A DNA stretch of 63,851 nt from an uncultured Prochlorococcus sp. (GCA_902621675.1 CACNMX010000005.1:1-63851); one strand, 5' to 3'; counted from the first letter of the stretch, positions 40,769 through 48,766 are shown. Numbers and translations are program-made. The notes: generated by a model from the letters alone, not told the origin.

Positions 40769-40938
40769 CCTAGGTGATGGGGACTCCTATAATGACAAAT
40801 TAAACAGAAACAAACAACCCCATCAATAGGTAATTTTTAATACTTACAAACACCATATGTAGTGCTAGGATTTTAAAAAGGCTGGGTGATGGGGATTATC
40901 CCGCTTTTTAATTTGGGCGAAGCTAACGCCCTTTTTTT
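40769..40938 (+). ncRNA. Candidate structured small RNA with two terminator-like hairpins
   Basis: No open frame explains this stretch. CCTA-GG-TGATGGGG (40769-40782) pairs with CCCCATCA-A-TAGG (40818-40830), a 12-bp stem. A second GGTGATGGGG lies at about 40886, inside an AAAAAG/CTTTTT hairpin with GGG/CCC (40875-40909). The end is a perfect intrinsic terminator, GGGCG-AAGCTAA-CGCCC plus seven T (40915-40938). The repeated GGTGATGGGGA and the termination signals suggest a non-coding transcript or a long leader for the gene at 41023. Confidence 0.55.
40915..40938 (+). terminator. Intrinsic terminator
   Basis: GGGCG (40915-40919) and CGCCC (40927-40931) with a 7-nt loop, followed by TTTTTTT. 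Strongest terminator seen in the window; no protein gene ends upstream on this strand, so it presumably ends the candidate small RNA. Confidence 0.8.
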
Positions 40939-41022
40939 ATGGAAAAATTTACTTTAATCAATAAAGCTTGATCGAGGATTAAAGTATTTGAACCTTTTGA
41001 AGATAGTTTTAAGAACTCTTCT

Positions 41023-41199
41023 ATGATTAATACAATTTTAATCTCTTATGGTTGCGTTTTTAAGCGATCAAATAAGCCAGTTTTGAAAGGCTCTAGGGTT
41101 GAATCTATCGAAGAAGCGAGAAACGAATATAAAAAACTATTAGAGGAAGGGTGGGAAAAAACTTATAGATTCAATAGTTATTTTAAAAAAAATGGTTAA
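41023..41199 (+). CDS. DUF1651-like small protein (58 aa)
   Basis: ATG at 41023 to TAA at 41197-41199. A beta hairpin (NTILISYGCVFKRSNKPVLK) followed by the family helix IEEARNEYKKLLEEGWEKT. Similar in plan to 38172 and 53169. Confidence 0.6.
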   Translation: MINTILISYGCVFKRSNKPVLKGSRVESIEEARNEYKKLLEEGWEKTYRFNSYFKKNG

Positions 41200-41271
41200 T
41201 AGGTACTTTACCTAAAATTTGACATTATTAAAAATTAATTGCTAGATAAGCTTCAGAATGGAAAATTGAAC

Positions 41272-41439
41272 ATGAAAAATGACATTTATTCGAATTTTAA
41301 AGATTCAGATGCTTTGGAAAGTTTTTTTGAATGTATAACTTCTTGTAGTATCAATAGTGAGGGAGTAGATTGCACTACAGCATGTTATGTAAAACATTTA
41401 GAACCAAACAATATTGATTACCCTTTAAAATTTTCATAA
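41272..41439 (+). CDS. Small cysteine-containing protein (55 aa)
   Basis: I prefer the ATG at 41272 to the TTG at 41239. Four cysteines in a short span (ECITSCSINSEGVDCTTACY) suggest metal binding or disulfides. No signal peptide. Family unknown. Confidence 0.55.
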   Translation: MKNDIYSNFKDSDALESFFECITSCSINSEGVDCTTACYVKHLEPNNIDYPLKFS

Positions 41440-41472
41440 GCAAAGTTTATTGATAATTGTTATATTTCATTA

Positions 41473-41586
41473 ATGTTATTCCCACCTCCTCAAGTTATTT
41501 TTGGACTATTGCTTTTATCTATAGCAGTAGTTCTCATCTGGGATATTAGATACAATCCTTTTGGAGAAGACGAAGACGGAATTTAA
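41473..41586 (+). CDS. Small membrane peptide (37 aa)
   Basis: One membrane helix (VIFGLLLLSIAVVLIWDIRY) then an acidic tail (GEDEDG). ATG at 41473, TAA at 41584-41586. It resembles small thylakoid or membrane peptides common in Prochlorococcus, but the family is not recognised. Confidence 0.55.
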   Translation: MLFPPPQVIFGLLLLSIAVVLIWDIRYNPFGEDEDGI

Positions 41587-41589
41587 TCT

Positions 41590-41706
41590 TCAACTAGGAA
41601 GCTGATTTGTAGGTGGCGCGTGAAATTGCCGTTTCTTTCTTTTGAGTCTTTTGTAAACGACTAAAGAGCCTAATAATAAAAATGTAATAGCTATTGAGTT
41701 AATCAT
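41590..41706 (-). CDS. Small membrane peptide (38 aa)
   Basis: ATG at 41706, TGA at 41590-41592; converges on 41473-41586 with 3 bp between stops. N-terminal membrane helix (NSIAITFLLLGSLVVY) and a strongly basic stretch (KRLKRKKRQ) that fixes the topology with the tail in the cytoplasm. Confidence 0.5.
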   Translation of the reverse strand: MINSIAITFLLLGSLVVYKRLKRKKRQFHAPPTNQLPS

Positions 41707-41884
41707 ATCAAGTAGTTTTATATATATAAAAACAAATATGTTCTAAATATCAATGACTAAATTTATTTTTCTAAAAAGTGGTTAATTATGGACTAATTTT
41801 TAATATTTAGCTTTTTCATTAAGTACCTAAAACAACCAAGAGAAAATGCTTATCTGACCAAAAGTCATTGCTATGCGATAAGAA

Positions 41885-41989
41885 TCACTTTTTCTTATTT
41901 CTCATTTGATATTGCAGAACATCTTTTAGATGTTGTACTTCTTTTTCTAAAGTCTCAATTCTTTTTTCTAGTTCTTCATTAGTTGCCAT
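41885..41989 (-). CDS. Small coiled-coil peptide (34 aa)
   Basis: MATNEELEKRIETLEKEVQH and on: regular heptads with Leu/Ile, likely a parallel coiled coil. ATG at 41989, TGA at 41885-41887. Function unknown. Confidence 0.45.
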   Translation of the reverse strand: MATNEELEKRIETLEKEVQHLKDVLQYQMRNKKK

Positions 41990-42133
41990 ATTTTATAAAG
42001 ATAAATTCATTCATATTTATACTATTAAAAAACAACTTTTTACTCATAGTAAATGTCTAATAAGTAATAGAACCTATTGATGTGCCTAATCTCTCTAGAT
42101 AAATTATGCAGAGTATAAATTTAGGGGTAATTT

Positions 42134-42277
42134 ATGAGTGGAGATTATGAGACACTAGAAATAAATCAACCTAAAATTACATATCTTCAGAAAAGATCCG
42201 AAAATAATACCGAATGGTTAGATCAATTAATCAACCAAATTGAAGATATGAAAAACAATATATCAAAATCTGCTTAA
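42134..42277 (+). CDS. Small conserved protein (47 aa), paralog of 18528-18680
   Basis: MSGDYETLEINQPKITYLQK, almost the same N terminus as the gene at 18528, with a more divergent helical end. The TAATG overlap with the next frame suggests a small operon: 42134, 42277, 42390, 42623. Confidence 0.7.
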   Translation: MSGDYETLEINQPKITYLQKRSENNTEWLDQLINQIEDMKNNISKSA

Positions 42278-42393
42278 TGACAGAAAAAGAGTTGAAGGAA
42301 TTAGAGAAATTTGCAAAAGAAAATGGATACAATGACGAGCTAAAAGATATATATTTAAGGGAAGTTATTGACAGAAATAAAGAATACGAATGA
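42277..42393 (+). CDS. Small hypothetical peptide (38 aa)
   Basis: The ATG overlaps the upstream stop (TAATG) and its TGA overlaps the next ATG (ATGA). Acidic helix (TEKELKELEKFAKENGYNDE). The two overlaps imply translational coupling and support it as a real gene. Confidence 0.55.
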   Translation: MTEKELKELEKFAKENGYNDELKDIYLREVIDRNKEYE

Positions 42394-42620
42394 GATCAAA
42401 TTTTCGACCAAATATTAGATTAGCTACAAACATGCTTTTAGTTATCTGTACTTTTGCTATTGCTCTAAAGATTGCTCCAATAGCAGCGGTATATCAGGAA
42501 AAAAATTTATGTATTAAATATTTGAAACATCAAATAGATCGAGACAAACTTATCAAAAGACTAAAAATAGTTAAACAAGCAAATCCATCTAGTATTTGTG
42601 ACTCTATCCTCAAAAGTTAA
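42390..42620 (+). CDS. Small exported or membrane-anchored protein (76 aa)
   Basis: N-terminal hydrophobic helix (ATNMLLVICTFAIALKIAPI) and a basic helical domain with two Cys (KNLCIKYLKHQ, PSSICDSILKS) that would lie outside the cytoplasm. The ATG overlaps the upstream stop; the next gene starts 2 bp after its stop. Confidence 0.6.
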   Translation: MRSNFRPNIRLATNMLLVICTFAIALKIAPIAAVYQEKNLCIKYLKHQIDRDKLIKRLKIVKQANPSSICDSILKS

Positions 42621-42622
42621 AA

Positions 42623-43075
42623 ATGAAGATTAAGTCATTTACCCCCTTAATTGCAGTCTTTGGTACTTCATTTCTGATAACCATTTCATTGCTTAAAAGT
42701 TTCCAAATTTTTATGGGAATATCAATTTGTCTTTTAGCGATGCTCAAGCTTATGGATATTGAAGCTTTTGGAAAAAGTTATAAGAAATATGATTTAATAT
42801 CTTCTAAATTTAATGGTTGGATATATATTTATCCTTTTTGCGAATTATTAATTGGAATAAGTTTTCTTAAATCTTCTCCACCCTCTTTAATTATTTTTAT
42901 TGCCCTAATTTTGGGTATTTCTGGAATGATTTCTGTATTTAAGGCTGTTTATTTGGATAAATTAAAATTAAATTGTGCATGTATTGGTGGTTATGCAAAA
43001 ACTCCTTTGGGAATTATTAGTTTTATCGAAAATCTTTTAATGGCAATTATGAGTGTCTTAATTTTAATTAAATAG
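42623..43075 (+). CDS. MauE/DoxX-like membrane protein (150 aa)
   Basis: Four membrane helices (about residues 10-30, 35-45, 70-85, 88-110, 130-150) with LKLNCACIGGYAKTPLG between the last two, where a Cys pair faces one side. MauE/DoxX-type proteins support disulfide or metal-related processes in the envelope. It begins a set with a DUF411 protein, a DUF3721-like protein and a PepSY-like protein, suggesting copper or other metal handling. Confidence 0.7.
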   Translation: MKIKSFTPLIAVFGTSFLITISLLKSFQIFMGISICLLAMLKLMDIEAFGKSYKKYDLISSKFNGWIYIYPFCELLIGISFLKSSPPSLIIFIALILGISGMISVFKAVYLDKLKLNCACIGGYAKTPLGIISFIENLLMAIMSVLILIK

Positions 43076-43137
43076 CGTTTTAATAAATTTTCATTTATGG
43101 TTAATTAAAATATTAGAATTTAATCGTCGTAATTAGT

Positions 43138-43656
43138 ATGGCATTTAATAAAATATTTATGAAAAGAGGATTTTTAAATTATCTAATCTTTTCTGGAATT
43201 CTTTTTACAAATATAATTAATCCAAATAGGAGTATTGCTTTAACTCAAGAAAATATAGATATCCCAAAAGTTATTTCTTACAGATCATCATCATGTAGTT
43301 GTTGCAAAAAATGGATAAATCATTTACGAGATAATGGATTAGAAGTTGTTGATAATATAGTTGAGGATGTTTCAGTAATTAAAAACCAATATCAAATTCC
43401 CAATAACCTGAGATCATGTCACTCTGCTCAAATAGCTAACTATACGATTGAAGGTCATATCCCGATTGAATCAATCAACAAACTTTTTAGAGAAAAACCA
43501 AATATCAATGGGATAGCAGTTCCTGGCATGCCACTTGGCTCTCCAGGAATGGAAATGCATTCTCACGACTCGCACTCTCATGATTATGAGAACTACAAAG
43601 TAGTTTCATTTAATAAAACTGGCAAAACAAAAATATTTGATAAAATCTCTCCTTAA
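43138..43656 (+). CDS. DUF411 metal-binding-type protein
   Basis: 172 aa, exported (N-terminal hydrophobic stretch ending near RSIALT). The DUF411 core has SSSCSCCKKWINHLRDNGLE, a conserved SCHSAQIANYTIEGHIP and GIAVPGMPLGSPGME. A His-rich tail (MHSHDSHSHDYENY) is a likely metal site. The family is linked to copper resistance. In one direction with its MauE-like and DUF3721-like neighbours. Confidence 0.82.
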   Translation: MAFNKIFMKRGFLNYLIFSGILFTNIINPNRSIALTQENIDIPKVISYRSSSCSCCKKWINHLRDNGLEVVDNIVEDVSVIKNQYQIPNNLRSCHSAQIANYTIEGHIPIESINKLFREKPNINGIAVPGMPLGSPGMEMHSHDSHSHDYENYKVVSFNKTGKTKIFDKISP

Positions 43657-43677
43657 TACAAATACTTATTTGAAATA

Positions 43678-43899
43678 ATGCATATTTTTCTTAGAAATTT
43701 TAAATTTTTAATTTTTTTATTTTTCTTATCTCTAAATTTCAATAGTTATTCGCATGCACATATGAGGGGTACATTTCTTTCTGAAGAGGACGCCGAAAAT
43801 AGATCTTTAGAACTTGGTTGCGAAGGAATACATAAGAATCAAGATAAATGGATGCCATGCAAAAACGAAAAAGAATTACATATCTATTTGAGGAAATAG
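43678..43899 (+). CDS. DUF3721-like small exported protein (73 aa)
   Basis: Signal peptide (LRNFKFLIFLFFLSLNFNSY), then AHMRGTFLSEEDAENRSLEL followed by GCEGIHKNQDKWMPCKNEKE, the short Cys-pair domain of DUF3721 found in picocyanobacteria. Its stop abuts the ATG of the next gene (TAGATG). Probably extracytoplasmic metal binding. Confidence 0.7.
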   Translation: MHIFLRNFKFLIFLFFLSLNFNSYSHAHMRGTFLSEEDAENRSLELGCEGIHKNQDKWMPCKNEKELHIYLRK

Positions 43900-44160
43900 A
43901 TGAAAAAATTAAAAACAAATCAAAGAAAAATTCACAGAAAAATAACCGCAATTTCAGCAATCCCCTTACTAATTACTATTGTATCTGGGACTATTTATAG
44001 TATTCTTCAACCATTAGGAGTAGATGCTTTTTGGTTAATAAAATGGCATACGGGTAATTTCGGCATTATTAATTTGCAACCTTTTTACTCGATATTTCTT
44101 GGTATAGCTTCAATAATCTCAATAATATCTGGCGTTAAACTATTACAAAAAAAATCTTAG
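43900..44160 (+). CDS. PepSY-associated small membrane protein (86 aa)
   Basis: Basic N terminus (KTNQRKIHRKITAISAIPLL) with the RKxHRxxA-like entry of PepSY-TM helices and two membrane segments. KWHTGNFGIINLQPFYSIFL keeps a His in the loop. Short compared with full PepSY-TM proteins. It ends the metal-type operon. Confidence 0.65.
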   Translation: MKKLKTNQRKIHRKITAISAIPLLITIVSGTIYSILQPLGVDAFWLIKWHTGNFGIINLQPFYSIFLGIASIISIISGVKLLQKKS

Positions 44161-44188
44161 ATATATTCTAAGCTAAGCCAAAATCTAA

Positions 44189-44386
44189 CTAATTAATACT
44201 ATTTGCACCTCCACTTACTAAGAAAATTATCGCTCCTAGTGCCATTGTTGCTACACCCATGTAAGGGTATTTCTTAATTCTTGATTTAGTAATTGGAAGC
44301 CATGAAAAATATCTATCAGATTTATTTAATTCATTTTTTTGTCTAGGTGGCAATCCTAATTCTTCTCTTCTTTTAGCTTCGCTCAT
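44189..44386 (-). CDS. DUF2839-family small membrane protein (65 aa)
   Basis: Starts MSEAKRREELGLPPRQK, the hallmark of DUF2839, with a membrane helix near the C terminus (PYMGVATMALGAIIFLVSGG). A paralog is at 46587-46799. Cyanobacterial family of unknown role. Confidence 0.8.
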   Translation of the reverse strand: MSEAKRREELGLPPRQKNELNKSDRYFSWLPITKSRIKKYPYMGVATMALGAIIFLVSGGANSIN

Positions 44387-44492
44387 AATCTTAAATTTGT
44401 TTATGTATCAATACTAAAAATTATGTTCTACACCTGCGAGTTAACTTTATTAAAAATAGAGGTCCTTTATAGATAAACAAATTTTTTAAAAT

Positions 44493-44612
44493 TTATTTGG
44501 CCTTTTTTAAATATAAATTCTTTGTATTTGCCTGATCTGATGTAAATAACAAAATTAAGATAGTTCCAACTAGAAATGAAAAAATCATTGTTAAACCAAC
44601 AACTTCAACCAT
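44493..44612 (-). CDS. Small membrane peptide (39 aa)
   Basis: ATG at 44612 to TAA at 44493-44495. A single hydrophobic helix (VVGLTMIFSFLVGTILILLF) and a basic tail (KNLYLKKAK). No family known. Confidence 0.5.
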   Translation of the reverse strand: MVEVVGLTMIFSFLVGTILILLFTSDQANTKNLYLKKAK

Positions 44613-44794
44613 TTCACTAGGCAGATAATTTAGAAACATTAATGAATAGATCTCTTATCTTAAACTTAGCAATTGTATTTTTTATGTAAAGTAAGTATTC
44701 CTCCTTAAATTTCGAAAAGAACTTTCTGTGACTTTTTAATCTTTATTTATTTTTATTTGCGGGATAAATCTAGTTCTAGCAGATCACAATTTTC

Positions 44795-45088
44795 TTACTT
44801 AGCTATTCCTATTTTCTTGAGCAATTTCAGATAAGGTAAGGCCCAATTACCAAATGTAAAAGAGATTATCTTATTTTTTGTAGTTGGTAATAATGTTTTA
44901 GAACGTGTAGAGGCTAATTTAGAAAATAGCTTAATAGTCTCTGCTTCTAAATTATCCATATACAATTTTTTTTTTGGAACAACTCGATCTTTCTTTTGGG
45001 GCAAATAATTTTCTATAAACCATAAAACTTGATCTAAATTTGATTTATTAGGTGAAGTTTTAATTTGTTTATTTTTCTTTTTAAACAT
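44795..45088 (-). CDS. Hypothetical basic protein (97 aa)
   Basis: Lys-rich N terminus (MFKKKNKQIKTSPNKSNLDQ) and a mixed helical domain. No signal peptide or clear membrane segment. No recognised family. Confidence 0.5.
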   Translation of the reverse strand: MFKKKNKQIKTSPNKSNLDQVLWFIENYLPQKKDRVVPKKKLYMDNLEAETIKLFSKLASTRSKTLLPTTKNKIISFTFGNWALPYLKLLKKIGIAK

Positions 45089-45217
45089 ATTTACTTTCCT
45101 CTTAATTATTGAATTAAATTTGCCATTTATATAATTTAAATCAATAGTAAAAGTATCAATATTATGTTCTTTTTAATAATCGATAATCGAAAAATAAATA
45201 TATAATTATGTTGTTTT

Positions 45218-45247
45218 AAAAAAAAGAGAGGTATAAAACCCCCTCTT
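45218..45247 (-). terminator. Intrinsic terminator after the 56-aa gene
   Basis: Minus strand AAGAGGG-GGTTTTATA-CCTCTCTT followed by eight T, about 25 bp after the stop of 45272-45442. The stem has one bulged base. Confidence 0.65.
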
Positions 45248-45271
45248 AATTGATCAGTTTCAAAAAAGAAT

Positions 45272-45442
45272 TTAATTTTTTGTGTCTTTCAATTTCATTT
45301 CTTTTTGTGTTTTCCTGATTCTTTCTTCAAAGACGGATCTCCTGTATGGAGTAACTTCTCCACTTTTAGTAGCCAAAAGTTGGGCTTCATATAGCCTACT
45401 GGCTCTTTTGATTTTTTCTCTTATTTGTAAGAGGTTATTCAT
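45272..45442 (-). CDS. Conserved small protein (56 aa), paralog of 1178-1348
   Basis: MNNLLQIREKIKRASRLYEA, then GEVTPYRRSVFEERIRKTQK: the same length and central motif as the product at 1178. ATG at 45442, TAA at 45272-45274. The upstream hairpin (45456-45483) and the terminator downstream frame it as a stand-alone unit. Confidence 0.7.
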   Translation of the reverse strand: MNNLLQIREKIKRASRLYEAQLLATKSGEVTPYRRSVFEERIRKTQKEMKLKDTKN

Positions 45443-45455
45443 GATCTTTTGCAGT

Positions 45456-45483
45456 AATGAGAATCCCGTTCCCTACTCCCATT
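45456..45483 (-). promoter_or_regulatory. Leader hairpin, homolog of 1136-1163
   Basis: On the minus strand AATGGGAGT-AGGGAACGGG-ATTCTCATT: the same loop as at 1145-1154, with the stem kept by two G-U pairs. The flank GGACGCATGAAATG and CGTTCATCCAA are shared as well, giving about 70 bp of conserved leader. It lies 13 bp upstream of the ATG at 45442. Confidence 0.65.
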
Positions 45484-45634
45484 TCATGCGTCCAGAGATA
45501 TAAACTTGGATGAACGTAAATGAACAATAACATCTTTAAAAAATTTCTGCGAGAGTAATTTTTACTAAATTTTTCTCAAAAAACAAATATTGAATAGATA
45601 GTATAAACAAGGTTTTAATATTTCCTAAATTAGG

Positions 45635-45904
45635 TTAGAAAATTGTTTGCGACCCATTATTATTATCCTGAATCACTATTTTTTTAATAGGGAAAATATC
45701 TGATAATATTCTTTTCAAATTTGAATTGTCTGAATGAATTATATTACTCATAATTTTTGAATTAATTTTCCAATTTTCATCTACAAATAGTTCTTTATCA
45801 TCGCCTTTTTCATTCTCCAATGATGTCTTATTTAGAATCTTAAGTAACAATTCTGAATCATAATCTTTAAATTCTTCAGGACCCTCTTTTAAATTTTTAA
45901 TCAT
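45635..45904 (-). CDS. Hypothetical acidic protein (89 aa)
   Basis: Acidic, hydrophilic (MIKNLKEGPEEFKDYDSELL..., ILSDIFPIKKIVIQDNNNGS). No membrane helix or Cys. Family unknown. Confidence 0.5.
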   Translation of the reverse strand: MIKNLKEGPEEFKDYDSELLLKILNKTSLENEKGDDKELFVDENWKINSKIMSNIIHSDNSNLKRILSDIFPIKKIVIQDNNNGSQTIF

Positions 45905-46129
45905 TATTTAGAAATCTAATGTTTCTAAATCTTGCATAAGAAATTTGAAGAATACAAGGTATTAATTACCTAAAAATTTCTCTTAAGTTAAAAAATCCAG
46001 ATGCAATTAAAATAATTTTCTTTAGAAAATTTAATTCCAAAATAGCTAAAGAATGATATTTAAAAAGATTAATTAATCATTTACACCATTTATTTACTTG
46101 TTAGGTTGCAATTAAGGGAATCAGAAAAG

Positions 46130-46261
46130 ATGCCAAGAGTAATTAACAAAAAAATTAGACTTTTAAGATGGTTAAACTCAGGTATGATTCTACCGTTTAT
46201 AATTATGGCTGCATCCTCATCAATCATTCTTTATGGTGTTTTATTTATCTTAATAAAATAG
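46130..46261 (+). CDS. Small membrane peptide (43 aa)
   Basis: ATG at 46130 to TAG at 46259-46261. Basic start (MPRVINKKIRLLRWLNSGMI) and a C-terminal membrane helix. Upstream purine-rich GGGAATCAGAAAAG. Converges on 46271-46405. Confidence 0.5.
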   Translation: MPRVINKKIRLLRWLNSGMILPFIIMAASSSIILYGVLFILIK

Positions 46262-46270
46262 TTTTTTAAT

Positions 46271-46405
46271 TTAAGCAGCTAAGTTTTCCTCAGATTTAGA
46301 CATAATTATTGCAGCTTTTTTTAATAAACTAACTACTTCTTTTCTTCCAACTGCATTATCAGCTTGACGCATTATTTCATAATATTTTTTATTTATTTTC
46401 TTCAT
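46271..46405 (-). CDS. Small helical protein (44 aa)
   Basis: ATG at 46405 to TAA at 46271-46273. Contains YYEIMRQADNAVGRKEVVSL and ends SEENLAA. Probably a two-helix protein of a picocyanobacterial type; function unknown. Confidence 0.5.
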   Translation of the reverse strand: MKKINKKYYEIMRQADNAVGRKEVVSLLKKAAIIMSKSEENLAA

Positions 46406-46586
46406 AAATAGTTTTAATTTAATCTAAAATTACAACACCATATGATGGTGTCAACTGTAAATAATTCTAATATATTATTTCTTTGATTATTTTTGCACAA
46501 TAAAAATTGCTCATTTATTATCCTTCAAGTTTTTTTAATTGATGATGCCAAAAAATCATAAATATCAAAATTAATATTCCTTTTAA

Positions 46587-46799
46587 TTAAGCTATATTGA
46601 GGGATTTGAATACATAAAATAAACCTCCGATTAGGATCAATATTGCAGCTCCATAAAAAAGAAAAGGGATAATTGGATATTTATACAATGTAGACCTTAC
46701 TTTTTGTTGTATGGCTTTTTTATCAAGTTGAGGCAACTTTATATCTTCAGTTTTTTCTCTAGGCGGAATACCTAAATTTTTTCTTCTCTTTGCCTCTCC
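46587..46799 (-). CDS. DUF2839-family small membrane protein (70 aa)
   Basis: From the ATG at 46799: MGEAKRRKNLGIPPREK, the DUF2839 hallmark, then a linker and a membrane helix (PIIPFLFYGAAILILIGGLF). The frame extends to 46829, but the family start is at MGEAKRR. Paralog of 44189-44386. The upstream gene ends 6 bp before. Confidence 0.8.
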   Translation of the reverse strand, partial: GEAKRRKNLGIPPREKTEDIKLPQLDKKAIQQKVRSTLYKYPIIPFLFYGAAILILIGGLFYVFKSLNIA

Positions 46800-46804
46800 C
46801 ATAA

Positions 46805-47035
46805 TTAATACTGAAGTATTCCCATACATTTTAAATAATTGTTATCAGCTAAATCTAAAATTTGATTCCATTCTTCATCAGATGTTTCCAAATTATTTTT
46901 AAAATCTTTTTCAAATTTAAGAATACACCTTTTTTCTATATTTTCTGGAGAATTATAATTTCTAAAAAAAGAAACACTCAAATACGATAATGATGAAAAA
47001 ACTATAATTATTTTAGCAATCCTAAAATTATTCAT
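46805..47035 (-). CDS. Small exported protein (76 aa)
   Basis: N-terminal hydrophobic helix (IAKIIIVFSSLSYLSVSFF), then a charged domain with two Cys (EKRCILKFEKDFK, NYLKCMGILQY). Probably secreted or anchored; likely co-transcribed with the DUF2839 gene. Confidence 0.55.
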   Translation of the reverse strand: MNNFRIAKIIIVFSSLSYLSVSFFRNYNSPENIEKRCILKFEKDFKNNLETSDEEWNQILDLADNNYLKCMGILQY

Positions 47036-47117
47036 ACCTTAAATGATATTGCCTTATAAAAACATAAGGTACTTGTTGGTTTTATAATTAATTTAATTTA
47101 TTAAAAACAATTATCAA

Positions 47118-47315
47118 ATGATAAATTCGGTGAATTTTAACCATTTGCCTATTCAGGATTTGGTTGTTTCAGGGTTAATAATCTTTATAATGTCGACGAT
47201 TATTGCCAATATTTACGACCCATTATTAGGAATAACTTATGCATTTGGGAATATACTGACTCTTACCTTTTTGAGCTGGTTATACAAAGAGACTTGGAGT
47301 GATCCAAGGAAATAA
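47118..47315 (+). CDS. Small membrane protein (65 aa)
   Basis: Two hydrophobic segments (LVVSGLIIFIMSTIIANIYD and LGITYAFGNILTLTFLSWLY), ending in a charged tail (KETWSDPRK). Function unknown. Confidence 0.5.
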   Translation: MINSVNFNHLPIQDLVVSGLIIFIMSTIIANIYDPLLGITYAFGNILTLTFLSWLYKETWSDPRK

Positions 47316-47346
47316 ATCTAATAAAGAAAAAAGATAAATAAAAAAA

Positions 47347-47454
47347 CTACTTCTGTATTTTTAATTTCGAAGAATATTTTAAATTAACTATGTAAGTTGC
47401 AAGAAGAGAGAGTATCAAAAAAAATAATAAGCTTTCCAAGGTAGATTGGGGCAT
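47347..47454 (-). CDS. Small membrane peptide (35 aa)
   Basis: ATG at 47454 to TAG at 47347-47349. One helix (SLLFFLILSLLATYIVNLKY) and a basic end. Weak support, since there is no paralog. Confidence 0.4.
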   Translation of the reverse strand: MPQSTLESLLFFLILSLLATYIVNLKYSSKLKIQK

Positions 47455-47586
47455 AACCATGAGTAGTACCAAAAATGATATATCTTTAAAGAAACGAATT
47501 CTGAAAAAAAATCAACCCTTTCATTATTTTTTCCTCAAACTTATAAATTTAATTTTCTTATAAAAACTCTGAGATTTAGAATGATT

Positions 47587-47943
47587 TTAATTTGAAAAAT
47601 ATTTTTCTGCCCTCCTAAAGGCTTTTATTGCTCCTTTATAATCAAGACTTTTTAATTTTTCCTTACTTTTTTGTTCTAGCATTTTTACTATTTCATTTCT
47701 CTTTATTTCATCAATTTTCAGCTTATGATCGAATATAAGATCAAATTTTGAGGAATACAACCTTGATAATTCTTCTCTGTATTTTTCAATAATTTTTTGA
47801 TCACAAGATTTGGATTTCAATATTGCATTAGCCTCCATTTTGTCATCTATTGCCCCTTTAAAATTTCCTAGTTTAAATTTCTTTTCACTTGATCTAGTTA
47901 GCTTAAGAATATTTCCCAATATCAATTCATTAGAATCTTTCAT
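47587..47943 (-). CDS. TPR-like helical repeat protein (118 aa)
   Basis: Two TPR-like units: SEKKFKLGNFKGAIDDKMEA at the N terminus and KEKLKSLDYKGAIKAFRRAE at the C terminus, joined by a long helix. Likely a protein-interaction module. Target unknown. Confidence 0.6.
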   Translation of the reverse strand: MKDSNELILGNILKLTRSSEKKFKLGNFKGAIDDKMEANAILKSKSCDQKIIEKYREELSRLYSSKFDLIFDHKLKIDEIKRNEIVKMLEQKSKEKLKSLDYKGAIKAFRRAEKYFSN

Positions 47944-48008
47944 TTATTTATCTGACTCTAGGTAAATACTATCAGAATAAAGAAAAAACAACTTATTTTG
48001 AATACTCA

Positions 48009-48031
48009 AATAATTAATTAATTAATTAATT
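48009..48031. repeat. (TTAA)n simple repeat
   Basis: About five copies of the tetranucleotide TAAT/TTAA in a row just after the stop of the gene at 48030. Probably a slippage tract without function. Confidence 0.7.
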
Positions 48032-48329
48032 AACCAATAACAAGTCCTTTTTCAAGAAGTAAATCGAAAACCTCCACACTTTTCGTTTTCCCAAATTTAG
48101 GAGGCTTATGTAAATCTAATATTTCAGCAAGGCACATAATCCAATATGTATCTTTTTTTAAATTTAGACCTTCGCAAATATGGGTGGGGGCAGATTTAAA
48201 ACAGCCAAATTCTGTTGATATATTAATATTCATAATTTGAGTTTCAAGTTCCAGACTTAAAAGTTCTATTTCTTGCTCAGAAAGAGATGTTCCAAAAGAG
48301 TATGATTCAATTAAAAGTTGATAATTCAT
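48030..48329 (-). CDS. Hypothetical protein (99 aa)
   Basis: Polar alpha/beta protein with Cys in ISTEFGCFKSAPTHICEGLN and DTYWIMCLAEIL. No recognised domain. It lies between the TPR-like gene and a DUF3764 gene on the same strand. Confidence 0.5.
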   Translation of the reverse strand: MNYQLLIESYSFGTSLSEQEIELLSLELETQIMNINISTEFGCFKSAPTHICEGLNLKKDTYWIMCLAEILDLHKPPKFGKTKSVEVFDLLLEKGLVIG

Positions 48330-48361
48330 AAAAGATTTATTTATTCAAGAAATCCATCGAG

Positions 48362-48625
48362 TTATTTTTGTCCCCGCATAAATATGCCCTTAGCTTCAAC
48401 AATAGGTTTTGTTTCAGGATTCATAAAAATATCAGATAGAACATTTTCTGGTCTTTGAAAAATTAAAGTTGCCCTTTGAGGATCATCTAATGATTTACCA
48501 ATATAAAATGCTTTAACTCCCATTTCTTTAAACATCGACTGCTGTTCCTCAGCATTCATATGAGATTCATATTGTTCAAACATATTACTTATTTGAAAAT
48601 CTAGAATAGTCGTTTCACTAGTCAT
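48362..48625 (-). CDS. DUF3764-family small protein (87 aa)
   Basis: ILDFQISNMFEQYESHMNAE, then a strand with FYIGKSLDDPQRATLIFQRP and a final GIFMRGQK match DUF3764 in order. Paralog of 1617-1922. Ferredoxin-like dimer expected; function unknown. Confidence 0.7.
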   Translation of the reverse strand: MTSETTILDFQISNMFEQYESHMNAEEQQSMFKEMGVKAFYIGKSLDDPQRATLIFQRPENVLSDIFMNPETKPIVEAKGIFMRGQK

Positions 48626-48766
48626 AGCAGTAATAAGATGTTTTTTTAGATTTTAAATCTTTTTGCAAAAAAAAATAATTGCATAAAGATTAGTTTTTAT
48701 TAAGGAATGTATTAACTAATTTTTATTTATGGGTTATAAATCAACTATAAAAAACAGATTTTAATT

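Noticed and set aside
40741-40938. CRISPR-like array suggested by the repeated GGTGATGGGGA
   Set aside because: Only two copies about 110 bp apart within different hairpins, no regular spacer, no cas genes.
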